64,000 nt of DNA from Enterobacteriaceae bacterium 89 (GCA_014156375.1 RQJH01000002.1:526331-590330), one strand, 5' to 3'. Shown: positions 7,944-19,374, counted from the stretch's first letter. Numbers and translations are program-made. Notes: generated by a model from the letters alone, not told the origin.

Positions 7944-9848
7944 TTAACCGCCGTTTTTCAATGCTTCCAGATATTCCCAGCGTTCGAAGGCCTCTTCGAG
8001 GGCCTTTTCCGCCTGCGCCATCTCATCCAGCACCTTCTGCGTGCTTTCATGAGTCTGGCTAAAGAAGGAAGGATCCGCTACCTGTCCCTGTAAAGCTTCC
8101 AGGTTTGCTTCGAGTTCCTCAAGCCTTTGAGGAAGCTGCTCTAATTCGCGCTGCAGGTTATAGCTTAGTTTGCTGCTGGCTCGTTTGACAGTTCCTGCTT
8201 TCACAGGCTCTTTGTCTACTTTTGGAGCCGACACCGTTTTCTGCGCCAGAGACTGCGACTGCTGACCACGGGCATCGTGATAGCCGCCCACGTAGGTGCC
8301 AATTCTGCCGTTGCCTTCGAAGATCCAGCATTCGGTCACGGTGTTATCCACGAACTGACGGTCGTGGCTCACCAGCATTACAGTACCCTGATAGCCGTCG
8401 ATCAGCTCTTCCAGCAGTTCCAGAGTTTCGACATCCAGATCGTTTGTCGGTTCATCGAGGATCAGCAGGTTGCTTGGTTTCAGGAACAGACGTGCCAGCA
8501 GCAGGCGGTTACGCTCACCGCCGGACAATGCGCGCACCGGAGTCATAGCGCGTTTTGGGTGGAACAGGAAGTCCTGGAGATAACCCAGCACGTGGCGCGG
8601 CTTGCCGTTAACCATCACTTCCTGCTTACCTTCAGCCAGGTTATCCATCACGGTTTTATCCGGATCGAGTTCGGCGCGGTGCTGGTCGAAATAGGCCACT
8701 TCCAGCTTGGTGCCGCAGTGAATGCGCCCACTGTCAGCCTGCAGCTGACCGAGCATCAGCTTCAGCAGCGTGGTTTTACCGCAGCCGTTCGGACCAATCA
8801 GAGCGATTTTGTCGCCGCGCTGGACCTGAGCGGTGAAATCCTTCACCAGCACTTTGCCATCGACGGCGTAGTCGACGTTTTCCATCTCGAAGACGATCTT
8901 GCCGGAGCGGCTTGCTTCTTCCACCTGCATACGGGCAGTGCCCATCACTTCGCGGCGCTCGCTGCGTTCACGACGCATGGCTTTCAGCGCGCGAACGCGG
9001 CCTTCGTTACGGGTACGGCGCGCTTTAATGCCCTGGCGGATCCACACTTCTTCCTGCGCCAGCTTGCGGTCAAATTCGGCGTTTTGCAGCTCTTCAACGC
9101 GCAGTGCTTCTTCTTTTTCCAGCAGATACTGATCGTAGCTGCCCGGATAGGTGACCAGCTTGCCGCGATCGAGGTCGACAATGCGGGTCGCCATGTTGCG
9201 GATGAAGGAACGGTCATGCGAGATAAAGATAATGGTGCCTTTGAACGTCTTCAGGAACCCTTCGAGCCAGTCGATGGTTTCGATATCGAGGTGGTTCGTC
9301 GGTTCATCCAGCAGCAGCACGCGCGGGCCGCTGACCAGCGCACGGCCCAGCGCCGCTTTACGCAGCCAGCCGCCGGAAAGCGCGCTTAGCTGCATGTCGG
9401 CTTCCAGACCCAGCTGATCCAGCACTTCGTTAATGCGGTTTTCCAGCTGCCACAGGTTATGGTGATCCAGCTGCTCCTGGACTTTCGCCAGCTCGTTGAG
9501 GTTCTTGTCGCTCGGATCAGTCATCACCAGATGTGAAATCTCGTGATAGCGCTTCAGGTAGACGGCCTGCTCTTCAATCCCTTCGGCGATAAAATCGTAG
9601 ACGCTGCCCTGCACATTACGCGGCGGATCCTGTTGCAGACGCGCCACCACCAGATCCTGCTCGTAAATAATGCGACCATCGTCCAGACCCTGCTCACGGT
9701 TGAGGATCTTCATCAGCGTAGATTTACCCGCGCCGTTACGCCCCACCAGACACACGCGTTCGTTGTCTTCGATGTGCAGTTCAGTGTTATCCAAAAGCGG
9801 CGCGTCGCTGAACGACAGCCACGCGCCATGCATGCTAATTAATGACAT
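7944..9848 (-). CDS. uup: ABC-F ATPase Uup
   Basis: Soluble ABC-F protein with two ATPase domains and no membrane part; members act on ribosomes, and Uup affects transposon precise excision and replication-related DNA structures. 634 residues (E. coli 635). Walker A motifs are GRNGAGKST (36-44) and GPNGCGKTT (352-360), with signatures LSGGW and LSGGERNR and Walker B LLLDEPTNHLD and LLILDEPTNDLD. The charged linker between the domains and the C-terminal coiled coil (last ~90 residues, Leu/Glu/Gln rich) are typical of Uup. It lies 12 bases after rlmL and just before pqiA. Confidence 0.96.
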   Translation of the reverse strand: MSLISMHGAWLSFSDAPLLDNTELHIEDNERVCLVGRNGAGKSTLMKILNREQGLDDGRIIYEQDLVVARLQQDPPRNVQGSVYDFIAEGIEEQAVYLKRYHEISHLVMTDPSDKNLNELAKVQEQLDHHNLWQLENRINEVLDQLGLEADMQLSALSGGWLRKAALGRALVSGPRVLLLDEPTNHLDIETIDWLEGFLKTFKGTIIFISHDRSFIRNMATRIVDLDRGKLVTYPGSYDQYLLEKEEALRVEELQNAEFDRKLAQEEVWIRQGIKARRTRNEGRVRALKAMRRERSERREVMGTARMQVEEASRSGKIVFEMENVDYAVDGKVLVKDFTAQVQRGDKIALIGPNGCGKTTLLKLMLGQLQADSGRIHCGTKLEVAYFDQHRAELDPDKTVMDNLAEGKQEVMVNGKPRHVLGYLQDFLFHPKRAMTPVRALSGGERNRLLLARLFLKPSNLLILDEPTNDLDVETLELLEELIDGYQGTVMLVSHDRQFVDNTVTECWIFEGNGRIGTYVGGYHDARGQQSQSLAQKTVSAPKVDKEPVKAGTVKRASSKLSYNLQRELEQLPQRLEELEANLEALQGQVADPSFFSQTHESTQKVLDEMAQAEKALEEAFERWEYLEALKNGG

Positions 9849-9860
9849 CTTTTAATTCCT

Positions 9861-11966
9861 TCAGGCGGCGGTAATCAGCCAGCAGTTGTGGATCTGACGG
9901 TTACGGGCAAAGTCCGGAGAAAGCGTTTTTTGGGTAATTTCTTGTGCTTTCAACCCCAGTTTTGCCAGACCTTCATGATCGAGTTTGAAGCCGCGCTTGT
10001 TGTTGGAGAACATGATCGTGCCTCCTTTGCGCAGCAGACGTTTCAGGTCGGTCATCAGCTTCAGATGATCGCGCTGGACGTCAAAGGTGTCTTCCATACG
10101 TTTGGAGTTGGAGAACGTTGGCGGATCGATAAAGATCAGATCGAACTGTTCATCCGCATCGCGCAGCCAGCCCAGCACGTCAGCCTGCAGCAGGCGGTGC
10201 GGACGCCCGGTCAGACCGTTGAGACGCAGGTTGCGTTCGGCCCATTCCAGATAGGTGCGGGACATATCGACGGTGGTGGTACTGCGCGCGCCGCCAAGGC
10301 CAGCATGCACGCTGGCGCTGCCGGTGTAGGAGAACAGGTTAAGGAAATCCTTACCTTTACTCATCTGACCGAGCATCCGGCGGGCAATACGGTGATCGAG
10401 GAACAGGCCGGTATCGAGATAGTCGGTCAGGTTTACCCACAGGCGCGCGTTGTATTCGCTCACCTGCATGAATTCGCCCTTCTCGCTCATTTTCTCGTAC
10501 TGATTTTTGCCTTTCTGACGCTCACGGGTTTTCAGCACCAGTTTGTTTGGCGCTATGCCGAGCACAGAAATGGTGGCGGCAATCACGTCAAACAGACGAT
10601 GGCGCGCTTTGGTCGCATCAACGGTTTTCGGCGGAGCATATTCCTGGATCACCACCCACTCACCGTAGCGGTCTACCGCCACGTTGTATTCTGGCAAATC
10701 GGCATCGTACAGGCGGTAGCACTCAACGCCTTCCTGACGCGCCCATTTCTCGAGCTTCTTGAGATTTTTACGCAGACGGTTGGCGTAGTCATCCGCCAGC
10801 ATAACCGGTGCAGCACCGTCGGTTTCGGCCAGATGGTAGTTTTTCTGCACGCAGTCCAGCGGGCCGTTTTTGGCTTTGAACTGGCGCTCGGCGCGCAGCT
10901 GCAGGCAGCTCAGCAGATCCGGAGAGGCGCTGAACAGCGACAGGTTCCAGCCGCCAAACTGAGTTTTCATAATGCGACCCAGCAAGTTATGCAGCGCAAT
11001 CAGCGCGGGTTCGCTGTCCAGGCGCTCGCCGTACGGAGGGTTGCTGACAACGGTGCCGTAAGGGCCTTTCGGCAGCGGATTGCTGAGCTTAGCGACGTCT
11101 TTCACTTCAAAAGTGATCAGATCGCTGATGCCGGCACGACGGGCGTTGCTGCGCGCGCGTTCAATCACACGGCTGTCGATATCGGAGCCGTAGAAACGGG
11201 ATTCATAAGCCGCAAGGCCAGCACGCGCACGCGTCTGCGCGTCTGCTTTCACTTCCAGCCAGATGCTTTCGTCATGCTGTGCCCAGCCTTTAAAGCCCCA
11301 GTTTCCACGATGCAGACCAGGCGCGCGATCGGTCGCCATCATCGCGGCTTCAATCAGCAGCGTACCGGAACCACACATTGGATCCAGCATTGGCGTGCCA
11401 GGCTGCCAGCCTGAACGCTGTACAATCGCCGCTGCCAGCGTCTCTTTGATTGGTGCAATCCCGGTGGCGTCGCGATAGCCGCGCAGGTGAAGACCTTCGC
11501 CGCTCAGATCGAGAGAAATATGGGCGACTTCTTTGTTCAGGCGCACGTTGATACGTACATCCGGATTTTCTTTATCGACGTTCGGACGCGGCAGATTTTT
11601 ACGGGTAAAAGCATCAACAATCGCATCTTTCACCTTCAGCGCGCCGTACTGACTGTTGCGGATCTCTTCGTTGACGCCGCTGAAATGCACCGCGAAGGTG
11701 GCGTCCTGGTTGAACATCTCTGTCCAGTTGATGGCCTGCACGCCAAGATACAGGTCCAGATCGCTGTACACTTTGCACTCGGTCAGCGGCATCATGATGC
11801 GCGATGCCAGACGGCTCCACATCAGACTCTGGTAGAGCAGCCGCGTGTCTCCCTCAAAATGGACACCACCCTGAACCACCTGGCAATCGCTCGCGCCCAG
11901 GTTTTCCAGTTCAGTTTTTAACAGCTCTTCCAGCCCACGGGCCGTACTGGCAAACAGAGAATTCAT
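9861..11966 (-). CDS. rlmL: Bifunctional 23S rRNA methyltransferase RlmKL
   Basis: Fused enzyme that makes m2G2445 (RlmL part) and m7G2069 (RlmK part) in 23S rRNA. The start at 11966 ([20 protein letters not shown]) gives 701 residues, close to the 702 of E. coli; longer in-frame starts upstream are not conserved. Order: N-terminal THUMP region, RlmL Rossmann domain with [10 protein letters not shown] and the NPPY catalytic motif at 309-312, then the RlmK domain with [14 protein letters not shown] and IDPPTF (Asp614). It is divergent from ycbX with 93 bases between. Confidence 0.96.
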   Translation of the reverse strand: MNSLFASTARGLEELLKTELENLGASDCQVVQGGVHFEGDTRLLYQSLMWSRLASRIMMPLTECKVYSDLDLYLGVQAINWTEMFNQDATFAVHFSGVNEEIRNSQYGALKVKDAIVDAFTRKNLPRPNVDKENPDVRINVRLNKEVAHISLDLSGEGLHLRGYRDATGIAPIKETLAAAIVQRSGWQPGTPMLDPMCGSGTLLIEAAMMATDRAPGLHRGNWGFKGWAQHDESIWLEVKADAQTRARAGLAAYESRFYGSDIDSRVIERARSNARRAGISDLITFEVKDVAKLSNPLPKGPYGTVVSNPPYGERLDSEPALIALHNLLGRIMKTQFGGWNLSLFSASPDLLSCLQLRAERQFKAKNGPLDCVQKNYHLAETDGAAPVMLADDYANRLRKNLKKLEKWARQEGVECYRLYDADLPEYNVAVDRYGEWVVIQEYAPPKTVDATKARHRLFDVIAATISVLGIAPNKLVLKTRERQKGKNQYEKMSEKGEFMQVSEYNARLWVNLTDYLDTGLFLDHRIARRMLGQMSKGKDFLNLFSYTGSASVHAGLGGARSTTTVDMSRTYLEWAERNLRLNGLTGRPHRLLQADVLGWLRDADEQFDLIFIDPPTFSNSKRMEDTFDVQRDHLKLMTDLKRLLRKGGTIMFSNNKRGFKLDHEGLAKLGLKAQEITQKTLSPDFARNRQIHNCWLITAA

Positions 11967-12059
11967 ATCGTCACTTATTACTCGCAGAAAATTGTTGCGC
12001 ATTATAGCGAATCTGGGCTTCATATAGGGTGACTTTTTTTGTGGATCAAGGACAGCGGA

Positions 12060-13169
12060 ATGGCGACGTTATCACGGCTCTTTATACACCCTGTAAAATC
12101 AATGCGGGGGATTGGTGTAACGCACGCCCTGGCAGACATCAGCGGGATGAGTTTTGACCGTATTTTTATGGTGACCGAACCTGATGGCACTTTCATTACC
12201 GCCCGCCAGTATCCGCAAATGGTGCGCTTTACGCCGGTGCCGGTGCACGATGGCCTGCACCTCACCGCGCCGGACGGCAGCAGCGCGCTGGTGCGGTTTG
12301 CCGATTTCGCCGCGGACGCTGCGCCAACTGAAGTCTGGGGTAATCATTTCACGGCGCGCATTGCGCCAGAGAATATTAATCAGTGGCTGTCAGGTTTCTT
12401 TAAGCGCGATGTCCAGCTGCGCTGGGTCGGCCAGCAGCCTTCGCGCCGCGTAAAGCGCTTTGAGGCGGTGCCGCTCTCCTTTGCCGACGGTTTTCCTTAT
12501 CTGCTCACCAGCGAAGCCTCTCTGCGAGATTTACAAAATCGCTGCCCTGCTAGCGTGCAGATGGAGCAGTTCCGGCCGAACCTGGTGGTGACAGGAACTC
12601 AGGCCTGGGAAGAGGACAGCTGGAAAGTCGTTCGTATCGGCGAAGTGGTGTTTGACGTCGTCAAACCGTGCAGCCGCTGCGTGTTCACCACGGTCAGCCC
12701 GGAAAAAGGCCAGAAGCATCCTTCCGGCGAGCCGCTTGCCACGCTGCAAAAATTCCGTACCGCCCAGGACAATGGCGACGTTGATTTCGGCCAGAACCTG
12801 ATTGCCCGTAACAGCGGTGTAGTGCGCGTGGGCGATGAAGTCGAAATCCTTTCCAGCGGCCCGGGAAAAGTTTACGGTGCGGGCAAAACGGATGAAACGC
12901 TGGAAGTTGAAGCACAGACGGATGCGGTCGTCGAGATTGACTGGCAGGGTGAAGTCTTTAAAGGAAACAATCAGCAGGTGTTACTGGAGCAGCTCGAACA
13001 ACAAGGTATTCGCGTGCCCTATTCCTGTCGCGCGGGGATTTGCGGAAGCTGTCGCGTTACGCTGATTGAAGGGGAAGTCAGCCCGATGAAGAAAAGCGCC
13101 ATCAACGCAGATGGAACGATCCTCTGCTGTAGCTGCGTACCAAAAACGGCGCTGCGGTTGGCGCGTTAA
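12060..13169 (+). CDS. ycbX: MOSC and 2Fe-2S domain protein YcbX
   Basis: Molybdenum-cofactor-associated reductase active on N-hydroxylated base analogues such as 6-hydroxylaminopurine in E. coli. The start at 12060 ([17 protein letters not shown]) gives 369 residues, the E. coli length. It has an N-terminal MOSC_N beta barrel, a MOSC domain with the conserved Cys region [12 protein letters not shown], and a C-terminal plant-type ferredoxin domain with Cys323, Cys328, Cys331 and a further cluster CCSC at 356-359. Its stop shares three bases with the stop of the convergent zapC gene. Confidence 0.95.
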   Translation: MATLSRLFIHPVKSMRGIGVTHALADISGMSFDRIFMVTEPDGTFITARQYPQMVRFTPVPVHDGLHLTAPDGSSALVRFADFAADAAPTEVWGNHFTARIAPENINQWLSGFFKRDVQLRWVGQQPSRRVKRFEAVPLSFADGFPYLLTSEASLRDLQNRCPASVQMEQFRPNLVVTGTQAWEEDSWKVVRIGEVVFDVVKPCSRCVFTTVSPEKGQKHPSGEPLATLQKFRTAQDNGDVDFGQNLIARNSGVVRVGDEVEILSSGPGKVYGAGKTDETLEVEAQTDAVVEIDWQGEVFKGNNQQVLLEQLEQQGIRVPYSCRAGICGSCRVTLIEGEVSPMKKSAINADGTILCCSCVPKTALRLAR

Positions 13170-13708
13170 ACGGCCTGCCCGTAGCGCAGATTCTCTGCCA
13201 CCGGCTGTGGCTGAAGCCGGTCATTCATCACTTTAATGGCATCGCCTAGCTGCATGGTACGACCGGCCAACGTCAGGCCCGGTTGTGCCAGCAGACACAG
13301 CGCCGCGTTATCACCTGGCTCGACCACCAGCAGATTCACGCACTCGCCGGTATCGCTCAGCCACACCTGTGCCGCATCACCGCTGGCCGGCTGCCAGCCA
13401 TCACCGTGACTCATGAAATGCCAGCTTTTCGGCATTTGCGGCTTGAGGAAACGGATAGCCACCAGCGCGTTTAAAATCAGCTCTGCGCGGTGCTCTTTGG
13501 ATAACACGAGGTCACGACATTTTTCTTCAAAAGAGAAATAGAGGGCGGCATCATCGACACAAAAGCCTGAAGGATCAAAGGCATCCGGTGTGAGCATCCG
13601 GCGGGCATAACGCGAACGAAATAACATGCCATTGGCTAAATCAAGCATCATACGATCATGCTCTTCATCATAATACCAACGCCAATTATCATCAGGTTTA
13701 ATTCGCAT
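13166..13708 (-). CDS. zapC: Cell division protein ZapC
   Basis: Cytoplasmic FtsZ-associated protein that promotes lateral bundling of FtsZ polymers and stabilises the Z ring. 180 residues, as in E. coli, beginning [20 protein letters not shown] and ending LRYGQAV. There are no membrane segments. The gene is a monocistron converging on ycbX with the two stop codons overlapping, and is followed upstream by the pyrD terminator region. Confidence 0.95.
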   Translation of the reverse strand: MRIKPDDNWRWYYDEEHDRMMLDLANGMLFRSRYARRMLTPDAFDPSGFCVDDAALYFSFEEKCRDLVLSKEHRAELILNALVAIRFLKPQMPKSWHFMSHGDGWQPASGDAAQVWLSDTGECVNLLVVEPGDNAALCLLAQPGLTLAGRTMQLGDAIKVMNDRLQPQPVAENLRYGQAV

Positions 13709-13826
13709 TTCGCTCCCCTATCCTCTCGGGCATCCCGAACCCGGCACCACTTAATCCATTAATGTCATTTGCCTGAATTAAGAAAAGACCATAAAGTTTA
13801 ATTTAGCAACACTGACGGAATATAAA

Positions 13827-13858
13827 ACAACCAGGGCTGGAAATAAAGCCCTGGTTGT
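13827..13858 (-). terminator. Terminator of pyrD
   Basis: A 12-base perfect stem, arms ACAACCAGGGCT and AGCCCTGGTTGT with an 8-base loop, directly past the pyrD stop, followed on the minus strand by TTTTATA. Confidence 0.9.
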
Positions 13859-13875
13859 AATTTGCGCAAGAAAGA

Positions 13876-14886
13876 TTAGATGTGGGTAACGATTTCTTTA
13901 ATCAGCGGTGGGCCTTTAAAAATAAACCCGGAATAGATCTGAACCAGCGTAGCACCGGCAGCCATTTTCTCGCGGGCAGCCATCACAGAATCGATGCCCC
14001 CGACGCCGATAATCGGTAAGCGATCCTTTAATTCTTCCGACAGGCGGCGAATAATTTCTGTGCTTTTTAACTGTAATGGTCGGCCGCTTAAGCCGCCCAT
14101 TTCATCACAGTGTTTCATTCCCTGAACCAGAGAACGATCGAGCGTGGTATTGGTCGCAATAACACCATCAATATTATGGCGAACTAAACTATCGGCCACC
14201 TGGATCAGTTCTTCGACGGTAAGATCCGGTGCGATCTTAACCGCCACCGGAACATATTTATGGTGGATCGCCTGGAGCTCAGACTGCTTATTTTTTATCG
14301 CCGAAAGCAGATCGTCGAGCGCTTCACCATATTGCAGAGTGCGCAGGCCCGGGGTATTTGGTGAGGAAATGTTCACCGCAATGTAGCCGGCGTAAGCGTA
14401 GACTTTTTCCATACAAATCAGATAGTCATCTTTGCCATTCTCGACCGGGGTATCTTTATTTTTACCGATATTTATTCCCAGCACGCCATCAAAATGGGCT
14501 TTTTTGACATTCTCAACCAGGTTATCAACGCCATGGTTGTTGAAGCCCATACGGTTGATCAACCCTTCGGCATCGACCAGACGGAAGATCCTTGGCTTGT
14601 CATTCCCCGGCTGTGGGCGAGGGGTGACGGTGCCGACTTCGATGGAGCCAAAGCCCATCGCACCCAGCGCATCAATACACTCTCCGTTCTTATCAAGACC
14701 GGCGGCAAGACCCAAAGGATTTTTAAACGTCAGACCCATACAGGTCACAGGTTTAGACGGCACCTTCTGGCGCACCAGCGCTTCGAGCGGTGTACCGGTG
14801 ACACGACGTAATTGTTGAAACGTTAATTCATGAGCGCGCTCTGGATCGAGCTGAAAAAGGGCTTTACGAACGAAGGGGTAGTACAT
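13876..14886 (-). CDS. pyrD: Dihydroorotate dehydrogenase (quinone) PyrD
   Basis: Class 2, membrane-associated FMN enzyme that oxidises dihydroorotate to orotate with quinone, step four of pyrimidine synthesis. The start at 14886 ([20 protein letters not shown]) gives 336 residues as in E. coli; the longer frame upstream runs through the promoter and is not coding. The N-terminal amphipathic helix needed for quinone access is present, as is the catalytic Ser175 in NISSPNTPG and the FMN-binding GVGGI near the C-terminus. It is followed by zapC after a strong terminator and is preceded by a nucleotide-sensing leader. Confidence 0.98.
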   Translation of the reverse strand: MYYPFVRKALFQLDPERAHELTFQQLRRVTGTPLEALVRQKVPSKPVTCMGLTFKNPLGLAAGLDKNGECIDALGAMGFGSIEVGTVTPRPQPGNDKPRIFRLVDAEGLINRMGFNNHGVDNLVENVKKAHFDGVLGINIGKNKDTPVENGKDDYLICMEKVYAYAGYIAVNISSPNTPGLRTLQYGEALDDLLSAIKNKQSELQAIHHKYVPVAVKIAPDLTVEELIQVADSLVRHNIDGVIATNTTLDRSLVQGMKHCDEMGGLSGRPLQLKSTEIIRRLSEELKDRLPIIGVGGIDSVMAAREKMAAGATLVQIYSGFIFKGPPLIKEIVTHI

Positions 14887-14901
14887 GAACTCTCCTGGAT
14901 T

Positions 14902-14929
14902 CCCGGTTGCAAACCGGGGGCGTATTATG
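14902..14929 (-). promoter_or_regulatory. pyrD -10 element and start-region hairpin (CTP/GTP start switching)
   Basis: On the minus strand CATAAT (14924-14929) is followed by a C-rich start region and a hairpin, arms CCCGGTT and AACCGGG (14902-14918), lying just before the Shine-Dalgarno GGAG and the ATG. In E. coli, starting at C includes the full hairpin and blocks translation when CTP is high, while starting at G downstream avoids it. The same layout is visible here. Confidence 0.8.
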
Positions 14930-14980
14930 GGCGATCGCGCGCGGAAAGGGAATTGACCTGCGGCAAAAAAACGTGCAGTC

Positions 14981-14996
14981 AGGCAAACGTTTACTA
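14981..14996. promoter_or_regulatory. PurR operator upstream of pyrD
   Basis: AGGCAAACGTTTACTA matches the PurR consensus ANGCAAACGNTTNCNT at all but the last base. It is about 55 bases upstream of the pyrD -10. E. coli pyrD is a known PurR target. Confidence 0.75.
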
Positions 14997-15069
14997 TTTT
15001 TGCGATTTTTAGCAAACCTGTGCCGGATAAATCATTTAGCCAACGCCATCACCTCTGACACACTCCGAA

Positions 15070-15105
15070 CAAATGTTATCAATGTTAGATAAATACAAAC
15101 ATTTG
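15070..15105. promoter_or_regulatory. Inverted repeat in the ssuE promoter region
   Basis: Arms CAAATGTT (15070-15077) and AACATTTG (15098-15105) enclose 20 AT-rich bases with a -10-like TTAGAT (15085-15090). It ends six bases before the AAGGAG ribosome-binding site of ssuE. In E. coli the ssu operon is activated by Cbl under sulfate limitation; whether this repeat is that site is inference. Confidence 0.45.
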
Positions 15106-15121
15106 GTTATAAGGAGTGGAT

Positions 15122-15697
15122 ATGCGCGTCATTACGATAGCGGGAAGCCCGCGATTTCCCTCACGTTCCAGCGCCCTGCTGGAGTATGCGAGAGAGACTC
15201 TCTCCCAACTTGATGTCGAAGTCTTTCACTGGCATTTGCAGAATTTTGACCCCGAAGATCTGATCTGCGCACGCTTTGACAGCCCGGCGGTGCAGGCGCT
15301 GACAGAACAGCTGGCGCTGGCCGATGGCTTAATCATTGCCACGCCTGTCTACAAAGCTTCTTTCTCGGGTGCACTGAAAACCCTACTGGATCTGCTTCCC
15401 GAGCGAGCGCTGGAAGGCAAAATCGTGCTGCCGCTGGCAACCGGCGGCACGGTAGCCCACATGCTGGCGGTGGATTACGCCCTCAAACCTGTGCTGAGTG
15501 CGCTGAAAGCTCAGGAAATCCTGCACGGCGTTTTTGCCGATGACAGCCAGGTGCAGGATTATCAACATAAGCCGCACTTCAGCCCCAATCTTGAAAAACG
15601 TCTCGACGGCGCACTGGAAACCTTCTGGCAGGCGCTGCACCGCCGCGATATTCGCGTACCGGCCTTTCAACTTCAGCCAGGAGTGACCCATGTTTAA
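15122..15697 (+). CDS. ssuE: NAD(P)H-dependent FMN reductase SsuE
   Basis: Flavodoxin-fold reductase that supplies FMNH2 to the monooxygenase SsuD. The start at 15122 is placed by AAGGAG at 15111-15116, five bases upstream; it gives 191 residues as in E. coli. The N-terminal phosphate loop [17 protein letters not shown] and the [20 protein letters not shown] segment are those of the SsuE/MsuE family. First gene of ssuEADCB; its end overlaps ssuA by eight bases. Confidence 0.96.
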   Translation: MRVITIAGSPRFPSRSSALLEYARETLSQLDVEVFHWHLQNFDPEDLICARFDSPAVQALTEQLALADGLIIATPVYKASFSGALKTLLDLLPERALEGKIVLPLATGGTVAHMLAVDYALKPVLSALKAQEILHGVFADDSQVQDYQHKPHFSPNLEKRLDGALETFWQALHRRDIRVPAFQLQPGVTHV

Positions 15698-16664
15698 TCT
15701 GTTTCGCCCCGCGATCAAAACGCTCGCGCTCTCCGGTTTGCTGACGCTTTCCGCGTGGAGTCAGGCTTCTGAATCAGCTCCGGATGCGCTGCGCATCGGC
15801 TATCAGAAAGGCAGCGTCAGTATGGTGCTGGCAAAAAGCCACCAGCTGCTGGAAAAACGCTACCCGAACACCAAAATCTCCTGGGTGGAATTCCCTGCGG
15901 GCCCGCAAATGCTGGAAGCGCTGAACGTGGGCAGTATTGATTTAGGCAGCACCGGCGATATCCCACCAATTTTTGCTCAGGCCGCCGGAGCGGACCTGCT
16001 GTACGTCGGTGCGGAACCGCCGAAGCCGAAAGCGGAAGTGATTCTGGTGCCGGAAAACAGTCCCATTAAATCCGTTGCGGACTTAAAAGGTCACAAAGTG
16101 GCTTTCCAGAAAGGCTCAAGCTCGCACAACCTTGTGCTGCGCGCGCTGCAACAGGCGGGCCTTAAGTTTACCGATATTCAGGCAACTTATCTGACACCCG
16201 CCGACGCTCGAGCCGCTTTCCAGCAGGGAAATGTGGACGCTTGGGCGATCTGGGATCCGTACTATTCAGCCGCTTTGTTACAAGGTGGCGTGAGAGTCTT
16301 AACCGACGGCAGTGAACTGAAGCAAACAGGCTCTTTCTATCTTGCTTCAAGACCTTATGCCGAGAAAAACGGCGCTTTCATTCAGGGTGTACTGGACACC
16401 TTTACCCAAGCCGACGCCCTGACAATCAGCCAGCGTGAGCAAAGCACAGCGCTGCTGGCAAAAACGATGGGACTGCCGGAAGCCGTTATCGCCAGCTATC
16501 TGAGCCATCGCCCACCGCCCGCTATCACTCCCGTCAGTGACGAAACCGCCCGTCGCCAGCAGCAAACCGCCGATCTGTTCTATGAGAATCACCTGGTACC
16601 GAAAAAAGTCGAGATCCGCAGCCGCATCTGGCAGCCCGTATCCCCACAAGGAGCAAAATCATGA
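15690..16664 (+). CDS. ssuA: Aliphatic sulfonate-binding periplasmic protein SsuA
   Basis: Periplasmic substrate-binding protein of the alkanesulfonate ABC importer. 324 residues (E. coli 319). A Sec signal peptide is visible (basic [14 protein letters not shown], hydrophobic core, cleavage after SQA near residue 27). The mature part starts with [16 protein letters not shown] and contains [17 protein letters not shown] and the [12 protein letters not shown] segment typical of the NrtA/SsuA/TauA family. It overlaps ssuE upstream and ssuD (ATGA, 16661-16664) downstream. Confidence 0.96.
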   Translation: MFNLFRPAIKTLALSGLLTLSAWSQASESAPDALRIGYQKGSVSMVLAKSHQLLEKRYPNTKISWVEFPAGPQMLEALNVGSIDLGSTGDIPPIFAQAAGADLLYVGAEPPKPKAEVILVPENSPIKSVADLKGHKVAFQKGSSSHNLVLRALQQAGLKFTDIQATYLTPADARAAFQQGNVDAWAIWDPYYSAALLQGGVRVLTDGSELKQTGSFYLASRPYAEKNGAFIQGVLDTFTQADALTISQREQSTALLAKTMGLPEAVIASYLSHRPPPAITPVSDETARRQQQTADLFYENHLVPKKVEIRSRIWQPVSPQGAKS

Positions 16665-17806
16665 GTCTGAATATGTTCTGGTTTTTACCCACTCACGGTG
16701 ACGGCCACTATCTGGGAAGCGATGAAAACGCCCGTCCTGTCGATCACGGCTATCTGCAGCAAATCGCCCAGACGGCAGACCGACTCGGGTTTACCGGGGT
16801 GTTAATCCCCACCGGACGCTCCTGCGAAGACGCGTGGCTGGTCGCCGCATCGATGATCCCGGTGACCCAGCGACTTAAATTCCTGGTTGCACTTCGCCCG
16901 AGCGTGATTTCCCCAACCGTAGCAGCACGCCAGGCCGCCACACTCGACCGTCTGTCCAACGGGCGGGCGCTGTTTAATCTGGTCACCGGCAGCGATCCGC
17001 AGGAACTGGCTGCTGACGGCGTGTTCCTCGATCACACGGAGCGCTATGAAGCCTCGGCAGAATTTACCCATATCTGGCGGCGTTTGCTGGAAGGAGAAAC
17101 GGTCGACTTTGATGGCAAATACCAAAAAGTGCGCGGAGCAAAATTGCTGTTTCCTCCGGTGCAGCAGCCCCGCCCTCCTCTTTATTTCGGCGGTTCCTCT
17201 GATGTGGCGCAGGAACTGGCGGCCGAACAGGTGGAGCTGTACCTGACCTGGGGCGAGCCGCCGGAGCAGGGAAAAGAAAAAATTGCCCAGGTTCGTGAAA
17301 AAGCGGCAAGACACGGGCGAAAGGTACGCTTCGGCATCCGCCTTCACGTCATCGTGCGTGAAACCAACGCCGAAGCCTGGGAAGCCGCAGAACGTCTGAT
17401 TTCCAGACTGGACGACGACACCATCAGCAAAGCACAGGCTGCGTTTGCCCGCACGGACTCTGTAGGCCAGCAACGGATGGCGGCCTTACACGGCGGGAGC
17501 CGCGACAAGCTGGAGATCAGCCCAAATCTTTGGGCCGGCGTTGGTCTGGTTCGCGGCGGCGCAGGTACGGCTCTGGTCGGCGATGGCCCAACGGTTGCCG
17601 CTCGCATTAATGAGTACGCAGCGCTGGGTATCGACAGCTTTGTCCTCTCCGGCTATCCACATCTGGAGGAAGCTTACAAAGTCGGCGAGCTGCTGTTCCC
17701 CCATCTTGATGTGGCAATCCCGGAAGTGCCGCAGCCGCTATCGCTGCAGATTCAGGGCGAAGCCGTCGCCAACGACTATTTGCCACGCAAAGTCGCGCAA
17801 AGCTGA
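16661..17806 (+). CDS. ssuD: FMNH2-dependent alkanesulfonate monooxygenase SsuD
   Basis: TIM-barrel luciferase-family enzyme that releases sulfite from C1-type and longer alkanesulfonates using FMNH2 and O2. 381 residues, the E. coli length, beginning [19 protein letters not shown]. Characteristic stretches include [34 protein letters not shown] and [17 protein letters not shown]. The reduced flavin is provided by the neighbouring SsuE. It overlaps ssuA by four bases and is nine bases before ssuC. Confidence 0.97.
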   Translation: MSLNMFWFLPTHGDGHYLGSDENARPVDHGYLQQIAQTADRLGFTGVLIPTGRSCEDAWLVAASMIPVTQRLKFLVALRPSVISPTVAARQAATLDRLSNGRALFNLVTGSDPQELAADGVFLDHTERYEASAEFTHIWRRLLEGETVDFDGKYQKVRGAKLLFPPVQQPRPPLYFGGSSDVAQELAAEQVELYLTWGEPPEQGKEKIAQVREKAARHGRKVRFGIRLHVIVRETNAEAWEAAERLISRLDDDTISKAQAAFARTDSVGQQRMAALHGGSRDKLEISPNLWAGVGLVRGGAGTALVGDGPTVAARINEYAALGIDSFVLSGYPHLEEAYKVGELLFPHLDVAIPEVPQPLSLQIQGEAVANDYLPRKVAQS

Positions 17807-17815
17807 GGAGGGTTT

Positions 17816-18607
17816 ATGTCCACGCCTACGAATAAATGGTTAGTGCGCATTGCCCCCTGGCTGCTGCCATTGGGCATCGTTGCTGTCTGGCAAGCGGCCT
17901 CTTCCGCAGGATGGCTGGCCACGCGGATCCTGCCCTCACCGGAAGGCGTGGTGGAGGCATTCTGGTCGCTGTCTTCCAGCGGCGAACTCTGGCAACACCT
18001 GGCGATCAGCTCATGGCGCGCGCTGATTGGCTTTTCCATCGGCGGCTCGATTGGACTGATCCTCGGGCTTATCAGCGGGCTTTCCCGCTGGGGCGAGCGG
18101 CTGCTGGATACGTCGATTCAGATGCTGCGCAACGTGCCGCATCTGGCGCTGATCCCGCTGGTGATCCTGTGGTTTGGTATTGATGAGAGCGCAAAAATTT
18201 TCCTGGTGGCACTCGGGACCCTGTTCCCGATTTATATCAATACCTGGCATGGGATCCGCAATATCGATCGTGGACTGGTGGAAATGGCGCGCAGCTATGG
18301 ACTCTCAGGTATATCCCTGTTCTGGCATGTGATCCTGCCTGGCGCTTTACCTTCGATCATGGTTGGCGTGCGCTTTGCTCTGGGCCTGATGTGGCTGACG
18401 CTGATCGTCGCTGAAACCATTTCCGCCAATTCCGGGATCGGCTACCTGGCGATGAACGCTCGTGAGTTTCTGCAAACCGACGTGGTGGTGGTTGCCATCA
18501 TTCTTTATGCCCTGCTGGGGAAACTGGCTGACGTCAGCGCGCAGCTGCTGGAGCGCATCTGGCTGCGCTGGAACCCGGCTTATCAACTGAAAGAGGCCAC
18601 GCTATGA
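17816..18607 (+). CDS. ssuC: Alkanesulfonate ABC transporter permease SsuC
   Basis: Inner-membrane permease (BPD_transp_1 family) of the SsuABC importer. 263 residues, six or so membrane helices starting with [18 protein letters not shown]. The EAA-like cytoplasmic loop that contacts the ATPase is seen as [25 protein letters not shown]. The gene is preceded by GAGGAGGG close to the ATG and overlaps ssuB by four bases, so translation of the two is probably coupled. Confidence 0.96.
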   Translation: MSTPTNKWLVRIAPWLLPLGIVAVWQAASSAGWLATRILPSPEGVVEAFWSLSSSGELWQHLAISSWRALIGFSIGGSIGLILGLISGLSRWGERLLDTSIQMLRNVPHLALIPLVILWFGIDESAKIFLVALGTLFPIYINTWHGIRNIDRGLVEMARSYGLSGISLFWHVILPGALPSIMVGVRFALGLMWLTLIVAETISANSGIGYLAMNAREFLQTDVVVVAIILYALLGKLADVSAQLLERIWLRWNPAYQLKEATL

Positions 18608-19371
18608 CTACCGCTCGCCTGAACTCCGGGCTCCCTTTATTGCTGAACAATATCGGTAAAAGCTACGGCGACAATGTAGTGTTGAACGAGCTGGATCTGC
18701 ATATTCCTGCCGGGCAGTTTGTCGCCGTGGTAGGCCGCAGCGGCGGCGGAAAAAGCACGCTGTTGCGCCTGTTAGCGGGGCTGGAAAAGGCCAGCGCTGG
18801 CGAACTGCTGGCCGGGAATGGTCCGCTCGCCGACAGCCAGCAGGAAACCCGTCTGATGTTTCAGGATGCCCGTCTGCTGCCGTGGAAAAAAGTCATCGAT
18901 AACGTCGGTCTGGGGCTGAAAGGCGACTGGCGAGCTCAGGCGCTGGAAGCGCTGGCCGCCGCCGGGCTAGACACTCGCGCCAACGAGTGGCCTGCAGCCC
19001 TTTCCGGTGGACAAAAACAGCGAGTCGCCCTCGCCCGCGCGTTGATTCATCAGCCGGGCTTGCTGCTGCTTGATGAACCGCTCGGCGCGCTGGATGCTCT
19101 GACCCGGCTGGAAATGCAGGATCTGATTGAAACGCTCTGGCAGGACCAGGGATTTACCGTCCTGCTGGTGACCCACGACGTCAGCGAAGCCGTGGCGATG
19201 GCGGATCGGGTGCTGTTAATAGAAGAAGGAAAGATCGGTTTGGATCTGACTGTCGATTTACCGCGACCAAGAAGGAAAGGATCGGCCAGGCTGGCAGAGC
19301 TGGAGGCTCAGGTGTTGGAACGAGTGATGAGGCGGGGCGAAACAGAAACACGGGTGCGGCGGCACGGATGA
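18604..19371 (+). CDS. ssuB: Alkanesulfonate ABC transporter ATPase SsuB
   Basis: ATP-binding subunit that powers sulfonate import. 255 residues. Walker [10 protein letters not shown] (44-52), signature [15 protein letters not shown], Walker [13 protein letters not shown] and the switch His in VTHDVSEAV are all present. The C-terminal tail ([13 protein letters not shown] to RRHG) is the SsuB-type basic extension. Last gene of the operon; four bases after its stop begins a REP-type inverted element that may serve as the operon end. Confidence 0.96.
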   Translation: MTTARLNSGLPLLLNNIGKSYGDNVVLNELDLHIPAGQFVAVVGRSGGGKSTLLRLLAGLEKASAGELLAGNGPLADSQQETRLMFQDARLLPWKKVIDNVGLGLKGDWRAQALEALAAAGLDTRANEWPAALSGGQKQRVALARALIHQPGLLLLDEPLGALDALTRLEMQDLIETLWQDQGFTVLLVTHDVSEAVAMADRVLLIEEGKIGLDLTVDLPRPRRKGSARLAELEAQVLERVMRRGETETRVRRHG

Positions 19372-19374
19372 AAA

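Noticed and set aside
8277-9389. Long plus-strand frame inside uup, also those inside rlmL (9888-11414), pepN (19683-21464), mukB (34209-35600) and rpsA (49235-50416)
   Set aside because: All lie within certain genes on the opposite strand, lack start sites with ribosome-binding sequences and show reverse-complement composition.
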